Source: Anaerolineales bacterium UBA2395 (GTDB lineage Bacteria > Chloroflexota > Anaerolineae > Anaerolineales > Villigracilaceae). From it: a stretch of DNA of 64,000 bases. The translations under genes were made by a program, and so were the position numbers. The notes under the pieces are model-generated. The model searched no databases. It was not told the DNA's origin and saw nothing but the letters and a program-made list of their open reading frames with translations. The stretch covers positions 1 through 64,000 of the forward strand of contig DDSH01000023.1 of the NCBI GenBank assembly GCA_002343775.1. Reading direction: 5' to 3'. Of the stretch, positions 1 to 8,554 are shown piece by piece. How positions within the stretch are numbered: position 1 is the first letter of the stretch; the number at the start of each line of letters is the position of its first letter.

Positions 1-749
1 ACAATGGTGAAAATAAATTGACGGCTCTTCAGGAGAAGGCACAACAAGGCTCGCTGGCGCAGGCGATGAAGCTCTATTTGCAGTATTTGACAGAGAACTG
101 GGAACGTATTTCCAAGGAGTTTCCCGCTATGGTGGATAAAGCGGCGCAGTTTGCACGTCAAGCCGGCAGCCTGCAAAATCGTTTGCCGGATGCGTATGGA
201 GTCCTGGCAGCGGCACAGGAGTTGGCATTGCGTTGCTTTGAAGATCTGCAATTGATCTCGTGGAAGGATGTCGATGAGATGATTGCAGAAAACAACCAAG
301 CCCTGCTGTCGCTCATCCAAAACCAGGCGGAGCAGGTGGCGGCAGAATCTCCTGTGCGGAAATTCTTTACAGCGCTTGCCAGTCTGTTGGTGGAGGGCAA
401 GGTCTATCTGGCGCCACGGACTCAAGATGAAGAATACCAACCGCCGATCCATGCGAGCCCAATCGGATATTACGATCCGGGTCCGGCCCAGAAGCTGATC
501 TATCTCCGCACCGAGAGCAGCCTGGCACAAGCCAAGGAGTTCTGGCGCGGGCTGGATGAAAATCTTGATATCATGCCCGACGCCATGCGCCGGCAGCTAC
601 GGCAGGTGGATGGACTGCTTGCACAGGTGGGGGAGCGACAGGTGGAGGCAAGCCGATCCTGTGGCGGGATCAAGCAGCGTGTTCTGGTGGTCAACATACA
701 GAAAGTAGAACAGCTGTATGGGGTCTCGTTGGAGAGACCGGAGAAGTAG
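1..749 (+). CDS. C-terminal part of a DUF927/primase-helicase-like mobile element protein (5' truncated)
   Basis: The reading frame is open to the window edge, so this is probably the end of a larger gene. A TTG at 18 could start a 243-residue protein, but nothing supports it as a start. The visible part is helical, with a segment around RLPDAYGVLAAAQELALRC that resembles the C-terminal helical region of DUF927-type ATPases carried by integrative elements, where they act in element replication. No Walker motif is present in the visible part. It ends just before a strong terminator, and the iteron array and a relaxation-like gene follow. The family call is by resemblance only; an unrelated element protein is possible. 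Confidence 0.5.
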   Translation, partial: NGENKLTALQEKAQQGSLAQAMKLYLQYLTENWERISKEFPAMVDKAAQFARQAGSLQNRLPDAYGVLAAAQELALRCFEDLQLISWKDVDEMIAENNQALLSLIQNQAEQVAAESPVRKFFTALASLLVEGKVYLAPRTQDEEYQPPIHASPIGYYDPGPAQKLIYLRTESSLAQAKEFWRGLDENLDIMPDAMRRQLRQVDGLLAQVGERQVEASRSCGGIKQRVLVVNIQKVEQLYGVSLERPEK

Positions 750-762
750 GACTGGATTACTC

Positions 763-795
763 AAAAGCCTGGCTTGCGATAGTCAGGCTTTTTTG
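763..795 (+). terminator. Rho-independent terminator
   Basis: Inverted arms AAGCCTG (765-771) and CAGGCTT (784-790) are followed by a T run. It closes the transcript of the upstream mobile-element gene. Confidence 0.85.
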
Positions 796-852
796 ATTCC
801 CCTTGCTGGGGTGAGGGCAGGGAAGTTTTTAATTAAAAAAGTGGCATTCTCT

Positions 853-1138
853 TGTAGTTCAGTAGTTCCCTGTAAAAGATAGTGCCTATATATGGGATTG
901 ATAAATCTATTTTCTTCTTATTCTTTCTTTATATGGGGGTATTTTGAGGGAACTACTGTGGGAACTACTCGGGAACTACTTGGGAACTACTGGTACTTGG
1001 CAGGGAACTACTTTGAAGGGGTGCAGTTCCCGATGTAGTTCCCTGAAACTACCGCCATATATTGGGTTTTTAGGGCTGTCCTAAAGAGAGATCATCCAAA
1101 TATGGCGGGTCTTGGGAGCGCGGGAACTACGGAACTAC
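853..1138. repeat. Iteron array GGGAACTACT with inverted copies
   Basis: GGGAACTACT occurs at 948, 960, 971, 982 and 1003, the first four at 11-12 base steps (one helical turn). Inverted copies (AGTAGTTCCC or TGTAGTTCCC) lie at 861 and 1034, and a further direct pair GGGAACTAC/GGAACTAC at 1122-1138. A longer inverted repeat (CCGCCATATATTGG at 1052 against CCAAATATGGCGG at 1096) sits inside, and AT palindromes (TTTTAATTAAAA type) lie at 826-840 and 1159-1170. The layout matches a replication origin, partition site or multi-site operator of an integrated element. Apart from these repeats I see no gene in 750-1276. Confidence 0.8.
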
Positions 1139-1276
1139 AAGAGAAACAGCATATGGACTTTTAATTAAAAATCATCCTTTTTCTGAAGAAATGAGTCTGC
1201 CGGCAACGATTTAGCGACACGATAATCAGACCTCTCTCGCATTTCCCTTATCCTGAACAGAAAAGGAGAAGCGATC

Positions 1277-1771
1277 ATGAGTGATCAACCCCATTCACAA
1301 TTTTTTATTTCCCTCTCTGAGTTTCTTAGGAAAGCTGGCGCTGAACAGGATGCGTACCTTATTTTTGAGGTGCTGCAGGAACAAGAACATCCGCTCACGC
1401 TGGAAGAGCTGGCTGAGCATGTTATTGATGAAGGATTTCCCGATGAAGATTGGATGGATGAAGAAGATCCCGATGACGATCAGGATGTAGTGGATGAAGA
1501 TATCGTGTTGGTATACGATGAAGAGAAGCATGACAATGCGCGCCGGATTTCTCGTATGCGCGAAGGGATTGCCGAATTACAGAGCTTGTGCATTCCAATC
1601 TTGAAGGATGAGCATGGCAGATATCGTCTAGGAAAATCCAGCGTGGATATTATCGACATGATGACTGCTGTGGAAAAGGAGTTGGACGAACTTCACGGAA
1701 TGCTAAACTCCATGCATATGAATTTTGGTCGGCAGCTCGAAGCGTATCACGATTACGATGATGAAAGTTGA
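1277..1771 (+). CDS. Acidic hypothetical protein of the mobile element
   Basis: A 164-residue soluble protein with a strong GGAG-type ribosome site just upstream of ATG 1277. The N-terminal 50 residues look like a helix-turn-helix or winged-helix segment (hydrophobic helices around AYLIFEVLQE and LTLEELAEHVI). The middle, about residues 52-78, is a highly acidic run of Asp and Glu. The C-terminus is helical, possibly coiled coil. It lies between the iteron array and the relaxation-like gene and overlaps or abuts the latter, so the two are probably co-transcribed. An iteron-binding or partner role is possible but not shown by any motif. Confidence 0.7.
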   Translation: MSDQPHSQFFISLSEFLRKAGAEQDAYLIFEVLQEQEHPLTLEELAEHVIDEGFPDEDWMDEEDPDDDQDVVDEDIVLVYDEEKHDNARRISRMREGIAELQSLCIPILKDEHGRYRLGKSSVDIIDMMTAVEKELDELHGMLNSMHMNFGRQLEAYHDYDDES

Positions 1772-3026
1772 TCCTATGTCCAGCCTGGCATTGGAGTGGA
1801 CGCCGATTTATCCGACAAACGGACAGGATATGGTGCTTGATATTTTCTGGCACCACATTTCTTATAAGGACGGGCTGCCGCCCTATGCCCAGGCGCGGAT
1901 CATTGACCTGATCGCCAATCAACTGATCAAGGCACGTCCACATCCTGCGTTATGGATTTCGGTGGAAGCACCTGGGCATTGGTTTTATAGCGAGATCAAA
2001 CGGTTGGTCAAGTTCAAAATGCCGATGACCATCCAGCCGGCATCGAAACCCGTTGTTTGGGAATGGCAGTTTTCCAGTCCGATCCAGCCGACGCGTATTC
2101 AGCAAGGGGATGTCCCTAGCCTGGCGCCTTGTTTTGATCCGAAAGAATATGGCATCAAGGGATCCGCACTACGTGTTCTGCAGATCCTAGCGAGATTGAA
2201 AACGGCATACCGCCCCGAGATCGCTTCCCTGTCAGGGTTCAGCGAGAGCCATGTTCGGAATCTTTTGAAGCAACTTCAGGTTGAGGGCTTGATCGAGCGC
2301 CGGCAGATCGGCAAATACGAAGGATATGCGATCCGATCCAAGGGATTGAGGATTGTGCATCGGTCCTGGAACATCCCAAAAGGCGTTCACTTCACGAAAT
2401 ACAGGGGCGAATTCCGATACGCGGGCGAACGTCACCGACGCAAAGCCCGGCTGTGGCGGGCATGGCTGGAACAGGCATACCCGGATATCCAAATCTGGGA
2501 AGCCTGGACGGAAGTCCCACTTCAGCGAGGCATTCCCGATGCGCTGGCTTGGGGAACACATCAGGGAAAGGAGATGCTATTCTGGCTTGAAGTAGACAGC
2601 GGGAAAAGCTCCGGACAAACGATGCGTAGGATCTATAGTGGGCGAATTGCACAGGCATGCCGGCATGCGGTTACATGGAACCTACCTGTTGTCTTCTGCA
2701 TTATGGGACCGGGCTGGGTGGTGAGGCATTTCCGAAGATACGATTATTCCAAGTTCACTCCGATAGCTCTCATCGGGCATGACTGGCGGGACTTTGGAGG
2801 GCTGCCCCAGTATGCGATGGGCGAGTGGCGCGATGATCTTCTGCAAAACAGTGCGCTGCACGTTTCCACGAAAAAGCTGCCCTTTGATCCGAGCCAATAT
2901 CCACCCAAGCCGAAAAAGAAAAAGACCATCAAACTTCCAAACCCGAAGTCCTCAAAACCCAGATTCTCCATAGGAGAAAAAGACGATGACACGTGGTCTG
3001 GAGACCGCTCGGAAGTAGAGGAGTGA
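1758..3026 (+). CDS. Replication-relaxation-like protein (winged helix plus nuclease-like fold)
   Basis: I chose ATG 1758, overlapping the end of the upstream gene; ATG 1776, just after that gene's stop, is also possible and the sequence does not decide. The middle of the protein holds a MarR-like winged helix (ALRVLQILARL through SHVRNLLKQLQ and VEGLIERRQIG). After it comes a segment with IPDALAW and FWLEVDSGKSS, the pattern of the replication-relaxation (PF13814-like) family, in which a restriction-endonuclease-like fold follows the winged helix. The C-terminus is Lys/Pro-rich. Members are typical of integrative and plasmid elements. The 3' end of this gene and the bases after it recur at 4,393-4,471. 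Confidence 0.65.
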   Translation: MMKVDPMSSLALEWTPIYPTNGQDMVLDIFWHHISYKDGLPPYAQARIIDLIANQLIKARPHPALWISVEAPGHWFYSEIKRLVKFKMPMTIQPASKPVVWEWQFSSPIQPTRIQQGDVPSLAPCFDPKEYGIKGSALRVLQILARLKTAYRPEIASLSGFSESHVRNLLKQLQVEGLIERRQIGKYEGYAIRSKGLRIVHRSWNIPKGVHFTKYRGEFRYAGERHRRKARLWRAWLEQAYPDIQIWEAWTEVPLQRGIPDALAWGTHQGKEMLFWLEVDSGKSSGQTMRRIYSGRIAQACRHAVTWNLPVVFCIMGPGWVVRHFRRYDYSKFTPIALIGHDWRDFGGLPQYAMGEWRDDLLQNSALHVSTKKLPFDPSQYPPKPKKKKTIKLPNPKSSKPRFSIGEKDDDTWSGDRSEVEE

Positions 3027-3076
3027 TGAACTAATGAAAGTGGCGTAACGGGGGTGCAATGTTTATTGTCGCAAAA
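2998..3076 (+). repeat. 79-base direct repeat, copy 1 (3' end of mobile element)
   Basis: Covers the last codons of the relaxation-like gene and about 50 non-coding bases, ending in TTTATTGTCGCAAAA. It is nearly identical to 4,393-4,471. Similarity stops abruptly after this point in both copies. Confidence 0.9.
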
Positions 3077-3170
3077 TCACTTGATCTTTCTAAGCAGGAC
3101 AATCTCGTGCAAAGCTGCATCCCAGTTCCAGTTTTTTTGATGTACGGCTCGGCTCCATCCATGATTCTTC

Positions 3171-3560
3171 CTAGTCTGAAGATTCCGCCTTGCAAGATTG
3201 AATACATGCGGAGATGATTTTCTTGAAACCTGTAAGCGTAATTTTTTGATTTGAGTAACTATCGCGCAGCGGATATTTGTACCAATGGATGGTGAGCCCA
3301 GTAGGTTTGTAAAGGAAATTCGGCTTGACGATGAAGCAATCTACTTTGTGGTTGTGTTCGTCTCCACAGGTGCAGTCCCCCCAGTAGTATGGGAAGATGG
3401 CAAAGACCTCATTTTCGAATACTTCACCATAAGTACTGTTATTTGGCACACAGACTTCAAGAAGGGAGGCAAGAATTTCTTCAAAGCCTTTACCGCGCTT
3501 GAGATGGTATTTACCTCGCGGGTGACCGAACAGGGCATTGCCTAATTCCATAGTTGCCAT
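3171..3560 (-). CDS. Conserved hypothetical protein (phage/element type)
   Basis: The frame extends upstream to 3650, but that part overlaps the preceding gene; ATG 3560 (MATMELGNALFGHPRG) gives about 130 residues and fits better. The N-terminus ELGNALFGHPRGKY and the later YPLRDSY resemble a small family of unknown function seen in phages and bacteria. A Cys/His group (DCTCGDEHNHKVDC) in the middle may bind metal. It is the last gene of a three-gene minus-strand cluster enclosed by the two 79-base repeats. Confidence 0.65.
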   Translation of the reverse strand: MATMELGNALFGHPRGKYHLKRGKGFEEILASLLEVCVPNNSTYGEVFENEVFAIFPYYWGDCTCGDEHNHKVDCFIVKPNFLYKPTGLTIHWYKYPLRDSYSNQKITLTGFKKIISACIQSCKAESSD

Positions 3561-3582
3561 GTGCTTACTCGGTAATCCAGTA

Positions 3583-3927
3583 TCAAACCAGCCCTGAAAA
3601 TTCCACCGCTTTGTCGGACCAGTTCTTTGCCTGTACAGAGAGCAGCACACGCTGTTTGGGATTCTGACTGGACTCTTGCCAGGTGCGTTGCCAGAGAGAA
3701 ATCATGGTCTGCATTTGAACAAGTTCGGCGGCTGTTTCAGGCGAAGTTTCGGCGGCAGTCCATTCTATGAGGTGCTTGGCTTCATCCAGTAAATTGGATA
3801 TAACGGTTGGGTCGCTTGAATTTCTGGCGGAAGATGAGATGCGCCCTAGTGTGGCGGCAAGTCCGCCGAGGCGGCGGGGAAGGGGATCGCGCATAAATCG
3901 CGTGCGTAGTTTTTCCTTGTCTTTCAT
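3583..3927 (-). CDS. Hypothetical protein paired with DUF5674
   Basis: A 114-residue soluble helical protein with an N-terminal segment DPLPRRLGGLAATLGRISS. Its ATG overlaps the stop of the DUF5674 gene by four bases (ATGA), so the two are translationally coupled. I do not recognise a catalytic motif. The coupled small-gene arrangement suggests a functional pair, perhaps toxin-antitoxin-like, but that is inference. Confidence 0.7.
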   Translation of the reverse strand: MKDKEKLRTRFMRDPLPRRLGGLAATLGRISSSARNSSDPTVISNLLDEAKHLIEWTAAETSPETAAELVQMQTMISLWQRTWQESSQNPKQRVLLSVQAKNWSDKAVEFSGLV

Positions 3928-4262
3928 TTGACTCCTCCGAGGATTTCACGTGCTACAGCTTCGACTTGTATGCGGAGATTTTCATCTTGAATGATGATGC
4001 TGCGATTTCCCAACCTTGGGCGGATATTGATCAACGATTCGAATTCAATGCGCTGTTCATTTGGATACCAATTCGCGCCCCAGAGATCGTCCTGTTCGCT
4101 GCCATTTTCAAGCAAAACGGATTCGCAGTCGGCATGCATTTCTCCGCCGCCAGATAAAATATGCTTGCGAATGTCCACGACGATTTTGATCATGGTTTCG
4201 TATTCTTGAAGCATTTCCTGAATTTGCGCAGGCGTGACGGGTTCTTTGAGTAAGTAAATCAT
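3924..4262 (-). CDS. DUF5674 family protein
   Basis: A 112-residue protein with the family's recognisable run: a KIVVDI helix, GGEMHADCESVLLE, then GSEQDDLWGANWYP and SLINIRPRLGNRS. These are the conserved blocks of DUF5674, whose function is unknown. It is first in the three-gene minus-strand cluster and overlaps the next gene by four bases. Confidence 0.85.
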   Translation of the reverse strand: MIYLLKEPVTPAQIQEMLQEYETMIKIVVDIRKHILSGGGEMHADCESVLLENGSEQDDLWGANWYPNEQRIEFESLINIRPRLGNRSIIIQDENLRIQVEAVAREILGGVK

Positions 4263-4364
4263 TATTTCTCCAAATTCTTATCTATGATTTATTCGCACTT
4301 GAATTATACAATGCCTTGTATTCTTGTTATTTGATATTAAACCCGCCCGTCAGCAGGGACAAGA

Positions 4365-4421
4365 TATGGGGAAGAATACGAAGACTGGCAGGCTGGAGAT
4401 CGCTTGGAGGCAGAGGAGTGA
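4365..4421 (+). pseudogene. Degenerate C-terminal tail of a second relaxation-like gene
   Basis: In frame to the stop at 4419, the sequence reads GEEYEDWQAGDRLEAEE, matching the end of the protein at 1758-3026 (GEKDDDTWSGDRSEVEE). Only the tail is left. It shows that a related element once ended here, or that the end was duplicated. Confidence 0.7.
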
Positions 4422-4471
4422 CGAACTAATGAAAGTGGCGTAACGGGGGTGCAATGTTTATTGTCGCAAAA
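4393..4471 (+). repeat. 79-base direct repeat, copy 2
   Basis: Near-identical to 2,998-3,076, from the gene tail through the TTTATTGTCGCAAAA end. It lies just upstream of hsdR. Confidence 0.9.
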
Positions 4472-4544
4472 CTGAAAGCAAAATAGAGTGTCATTTCCTG
4501 CCTTTTGATATAAAATTACCTTACCATCGTCAAGAAGGGATAAG

Positions 4545-7274
4545 ATGCCCACACCCGAAGAACTCGCCCGCATCAATATTGACAAGCGACTGACCGCCTG
4601 CGGTTGGACCATTCAGGATATGTCTGGACTCAATCGCTATGCGAGTTTTGGTGTGGCAGTGCGCGAGTTTCCCTTGCAGACAGGAGAGGCGGATTATCTT
4701 TTGTTCGTGGATGGGAAAGCCGTGGGGGTGATCGAAGCCAAGCCCGAGGGGACGACGCTTTCAGGTGTGGCAGAACAAGCGGGGAATTATGTGACGGGGT
4801 TGCCGCAGAATATTCCGCATGTGACCTTGCCTTTGCCGTTTCAATATGAATCGACAGGTGTAGAGACGTTATTCCGCGATAACCGCGATCCTTCGCCGAG
4901 ATCGAGGCGGATATTTGCGTTTCATCGTCCAGAGTTTTTGAATGAATTGTTGACCGACGATGGTGGAACGTTACGTACGCGATTACAAAACCTTCCACCT
5001 TTGATTACAGGCAAGATGTGGGGTGCGCAGATCGAAGCAGTGACGAATCTAGAAGCGTCGCTGGCGCAGGATAAGCCGCGGGCGTTGATCCAGATGGCAA
5101 CAGGGTCGGGGAAGACGTTTACGGCGATCAATGCCATTTATCGCTTGATCAAGTTTGGAAAGGCAAAGCGCGTTTTGTTTTTGGTAGACCGCGCCAACCT
5201 TGCCAAGCAAGCCTTGAAGGAATTTCAAGCGTTTGAAACCCCCGATGATGGGCGCAAGTTCACCGAGTTGTATAACGTCTCACGGCTGGAGTCGAACGCG
5301 ATTGACCCAGTCAACAAGGTGGTCATCACAACCATTCAACGCTTGTATTCAATTCTGAGCGGGGAGCCTGAGTATGTGGGCGATGAAGAAGGTTCGCTGT
5401 TTGAAGTCGGCAGTGCGCTCGATAAGCAGCCGCCCAAGGAAGTGAAGTACAACGCACGCATCCCCGTTGAGTTCTTTGATTTCATTATCACGGATGAGTG
5501 CCATCGTTCGATCTACAATTTGTGGCGCGGGGTCTTGGAATATTTCGATGCGCATCTGATCGGGTTGACAGCGACGCCTTCAAAACAGACGCTGGGGTTC
5601 TTCAATCAGAATCTGGTAATGGAGTATTCGCGCACGCGGGCGGTTGCCGATGGCGTGAACGTAGATGGCGAGGTTTATCGCATTCGCACGAGGATCGGCG
5701 ATGCGGGGAATACCGTCGAAGCTGGCGAATGGGTTGGCAAACGGCACAAGATCACGCGTGCCGAACGGATGGAATTGCTCGACCAGGATTTTGCCTATGA
5801 TCCTGATCAACTTGACCGCAACGTAGTTGCGCCGAATCAGATTCGCACGATCTTACAAACGTTCAAAGATAAATTGCCGACTGAGATTTTCCCAGGGCGC
5901 AATGAAGTGCCGAAGACCTTGATCTTCGCCAAGGACGACAGCCACGCGGAAGATATAGTCCACATTGCACGCGAGGTGTTCGGCAAGGGCGATGAGTTCT
6001 GTAAGAAGATCACCTATCAGGTGCAGAACCCCGAGCAACTCATCAGCGATTTTCGGAATGCGTATTTCCCGCGCATCGCCGTGACGGTGGACATGATCGC
6101 AACAGGCACCGACATCAAGCCTGTTGAAATTTTGATCTTCATGCGCGCGGTGAAGAGCCGCATTCTGTTCGAGCAAATGCTCGGGCGCGGCACACGCGTC
6201 ATCAGTCAGACCGATCTGCGCGGGGTGAATCCCGATGCGAATATCCAGAAGGATCATTTCGTGATCGTGGATGCAGTGGGCATCGTGGAGCAGGAGAAGG
6301 TCGAAACACAATCGCTCGAACGCAAGAAGAGTGTTTCGTTCGAGAAGTTAATGGGAATGGTCGCAGCGGGGGCAGTGGATGAAGATGTTGTCTCCAGCCT
6401 CACGGGTAGATTGATCCGTTTGAAAAAAGATTTGAGCGTGAGCGAGGCGCGCGAGGTGGATTCGCTTGCAGGTGAGGGCGGGCTCCCGATCCTCATCAAA
6501 AAAATGATCGACGAACTGGAGAAGGACGCGCCCGACCTGGAGGCGTCGGTGCGCCCGTTGGCGGCGAACCCAGCGCTGCGCAACCGCCTGATCGAGATCA
6601 AAAAGAGTCACGAGCAGGTGATGGATGAAAGCCCTGATGAGTTGACGACGGCGGGGTTTGATGTTGCGGCAACGGAACGAGCGCGCGCCACGGTGGAGTC
6701 GTTCAAGGCGTTCATCGAGGAGCATAAAGATGAGATCACAGCGTTGCAGATCATTTATTCGATACCGCGTAGGGGCGGGTCTTCTGCAACGGCAAAGACG
6801 ACGGACGGGCAAGGAAGACCCGCCCTCACGTTTGAGGTTTTACGAGAATTAGCCGAGACGTTACAACAACCGCCGCGGACGTGGACGACGGAGTCGTTGT
6901 GGCGGGCGTATGCGACGTTGGAACGCGACCGCGTGCGCGGGGTGAATGAACGCCGCGTGCTGGCGGACTTGGTCTCGCTGGTGCGTCATGCGCTTCTGGC
7001 GGACGAGGAGCTGGTTCCATACCCCGAGCAGATAGCACGCCGATACCTTGAATGGATTCGCACGCAAGAATCAGCGGGACGAAAATTTATGGAGGCGCAA
7101 CGCTGGTGGCTGGATTCGATTGCCGCGCATATCGGTGTGAACCTGAGCATCTCCGCCGACGACCTGAACGCCAGCCCGTTCTTCGAAAAAGGCGGACAGG
7201 TGGCGGCGGTGAAGACCTTTGGCAATGAGTTACCCGCTTTGTTGGATGAGTTGAATCAGGCATTGAGTGAATAG
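4545..7274 (+). CDS. hsdR: Type I restriction enzyme, R (motor/nuclease) subunit
   Basis: A 909-residue HsdR of the shorter EcoEI-like type. It translocates DNA with ATP and cuts unmethylated foreign DNA as part of the HsdR2M2S complex. The N-terminal nuclease shows D50, then E64-A-K66 (a PD-(D/E)xK site). The SF2 helicase core shows Walker A ATGSGKT (185-191), DECH (317-320) and TATP (342-345); later helicase motifs include the MLGRGTR segment. The C-terminal part is the helical EcoEI_R_C-like region. ATG 4545 is preceded by AAGGGA. hsdS follows 24 bases downstream and hsdM lies further on, so the locus is complete but interrupted. Confidence 0.97.
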   Translation: MPTPEELARINIDKRLTACGWTIQDMSGLNRYASFGVAVREFPLQTGEADYLLFVDGKAVGVIEAKPEGTTLSGVAEQAGNYVTGLPQNIPHVTLPLPFQYESTGVETLFRDNRDPSPRSRRIFAFHRPEFLNELLTDDGGTLRTRLQNLPPLITGKMWGAQIEAVTNLEASLAQDKPRALIQMATGSGKTFTAINAIYRLIKFGKAKRVLFLVDRANLAKQALKEFQAFETPDDGRKFTELYNVSRLESNAIDPVNKVVITTIQRLYSILSGEPEYVGDEEGSLFEVGSALDKQPPKEVKYNARIPVEFFDFIITDECHRSIYNLWRGVLEYFDAHLIGLTATPSKQTLGFFNQNLVMEYSRTRAVADGVNVDGEVYRIRTRIGDAGNTVEAGEWVGKRHKITRAERMELLDQDFAYDPDQLDRNVVAPNQIRTILQTFKDKLPTEIFPGRNEVPKTLIFAKDDSHAEDIVHIAREVFGKGDEFCKKITYQVQNPEQLISDFRNAYFPRIAVTVDMIATGTDIKPVEILIFMRAVKSRILFEQMLGRGTRVISQTDLRGVNPDANIQKDHFVIVDAVGIVEQEKVETQSLERKKSVSFEKLMGMVAAGAVDEDVVSSLTGRLIRLKKDLSVSEAREVDSLAGEGGLPILIKKMIDELEKDAPDLEASVRPLAANPALRNRLIEIKKSHEQVMDESPDELTTAGFDVAATERARATVESFKAFIEEHKDEITALQIIYSIPRRGGSSATAKTTDGQGRPALTFEVLRELAETLQQPPRTWTTESLWRAYATLERDRVRGVNERRVLADLVSLVRHALLADEELVPYPEQIARRYLEWIRTQESAGRKFMEAQRWWLDSIAAHIGVNLSISADDLNASPFFEKGGQVAAVKTFGNELPALLDELNQALSE

Positions 7275-7298
7275 AAAGTGGAAAGTGGTGAGTAGAGA

Positions 7299-8543
7299 AT
7301 GGTGAATGGTGAATTGCCTGATGGTTGGCAAATGACAACGCTAGGTGAAGCAACGAAGCCAATGCAAAAACGGGTTAATCCACAAGATTATCCTGACTTG
7401 CCTTACATTGGCATGGAAAATGTTGAAGCACATACAATGCGTTTATTGGGAACAGTGCCATCAAAGGAAATGAAAAGCACTGCTGATTCGTTTTCTGCTG
7501 GCGATGTTCTTTATGGAAGATTGCGTCCTTATTTGAATAAAGTTTATTTGCCCGATTTTGATGGCTTATGTTCAACCGAGTTTATAGTATTTCGCAAGGT
7601 TCCACATCTATACAGCAAATATCTACAATACTTTCTTAACTCGTGGGAGTTTGTTCAATTTTCCAACAGCCTAAATGCAGGTGATAGACCACGAGTCAAA
7701 TTTGAACAATTTGCTGATTATTCATTTCCCGTTCCCTCTCTTCCCGAACAAGAACGGATCGTCGCCAAGATCGAAGAACTGTTCACGCAGTTGGAGGCGG
7801 GCACGTCCGCGCTGGAACGTGTGCAGGCTGGACTAAGACGGTACAAGGCGTCCGTGCTCAAGGCGGCAGTCAGCGGGAGATTGGTAAATGGTAATTTAGA
7901 GATTAATGAAGGCGAGTTGCCTAAGGGGTGGCGTTGGGCAAGAGCCGAGGATATTTGTGAGTTTATTACGAAAGGTACAACTCCTAAAGCAAATAAGTTG
8001 TTTTCAGGGTCAGGCGATGTGCCTTTTATTAAAGTTTACAATTTAACATTTGATGGGACTCTTGATTTTTCGGTCAACCCAACTTTTGTGAGCAAAGAAA
8101 CCCACGCTGGCGAACTTGCTCGCTCCAAAGTTTATCCTGGGGATGTCTTGATGAATATTGTTGGTCCTCCACTTGGAAAGGTGTCTATAGCTCCTGATAC
8201 TTTCCCTGAATGGAATATGAACCAAGCTGTTGCAAGATTCAGACCTCTGGAATTTTGCGATAGAAAATACTTGAGCATTGCTTTGAGAACTGAAGGTGTG
8301 TTGAGTTGGGCAGTAAAGCGGGCAAAAGCAACTGCTGGACAATTCAACCTAACACTTGAAATTTGCCGTGATTTGCCAATTCCTCTGCCGCCACTGGAAG
8401 AACAGCGGCGAATCGTGGCAGAGGTCGAGCGGCGGCTGTCCGTGGCGCGGGAGGTCGAGTCCGTGGTGGAGAAAGCGCTTGCCCGATCCGCGAGGCTGCG
8501 GCAGGCAGTGTTGAAGTCCGCGTTTGAGGGGAAATTAACATAA
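7299..8543 (+). CDS. hsdS: Type I restriction enzyme, S (specificity) subunit
   Basis: A 414-residue HsdS with two target-recognition domains, each followed by a conserved coiled-coil spacer: LPEQERIVAKIEELF with a LKAAVSGRL end in the centre, and LEEQRRIVAEVERRL with LKSAFEGKLT at the C-terminus. It determines the bipartite recognition site of the HsdRMS complex. It starts 24 bases after hsdR. The last 40 bases of the gene recur as scars at 9,834-9,890 and 12,770-12,805. Confidence 0.97.
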   Translation: MVNGELPDGWQMTTLGEATKPMQKRVNPQDYPDLPYIGMENVEAHTMRLLGTVPSKEMKSTADSFSAGDVLYGRLRPYLNKVYLPDFDGLCSTEFIVFRKVPHLYSKYLQYFLNSWEFVQFSNSLNAGDRPRVKFEQFADYSFPVPSLPEQERIVAKIEELFTQLEAGTSALERVQAGLRRYKASVLKAAVSGRLVNGNLEINEGELPKGWRWARAEDICEFITKGTTPKANKLFSGSGDVPFIKVYNLTFDGTLDFSVNPTFVSKETHAGELARSKVYPGDVLMNIVGPPLGKVSIAPDTFPEWNMNQAVARFRPLEFCDRKYLSIALRTEGVLSWAVKRAKATAGQFNLTLEICRDLPIPLPPLEEQRRIVAEVERRLSVAREVESVVEKALARSARLRQAVLKSAFEGKLT

Positions 8544-8554
8544 AGGACAAGAGA

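Noticed and set aside
948..1012. CRISPR-like array
   Set aside because: Repeat units are only 10 bases with spacers of 1-11 bases, and no cas genes are present; iterons fit better.
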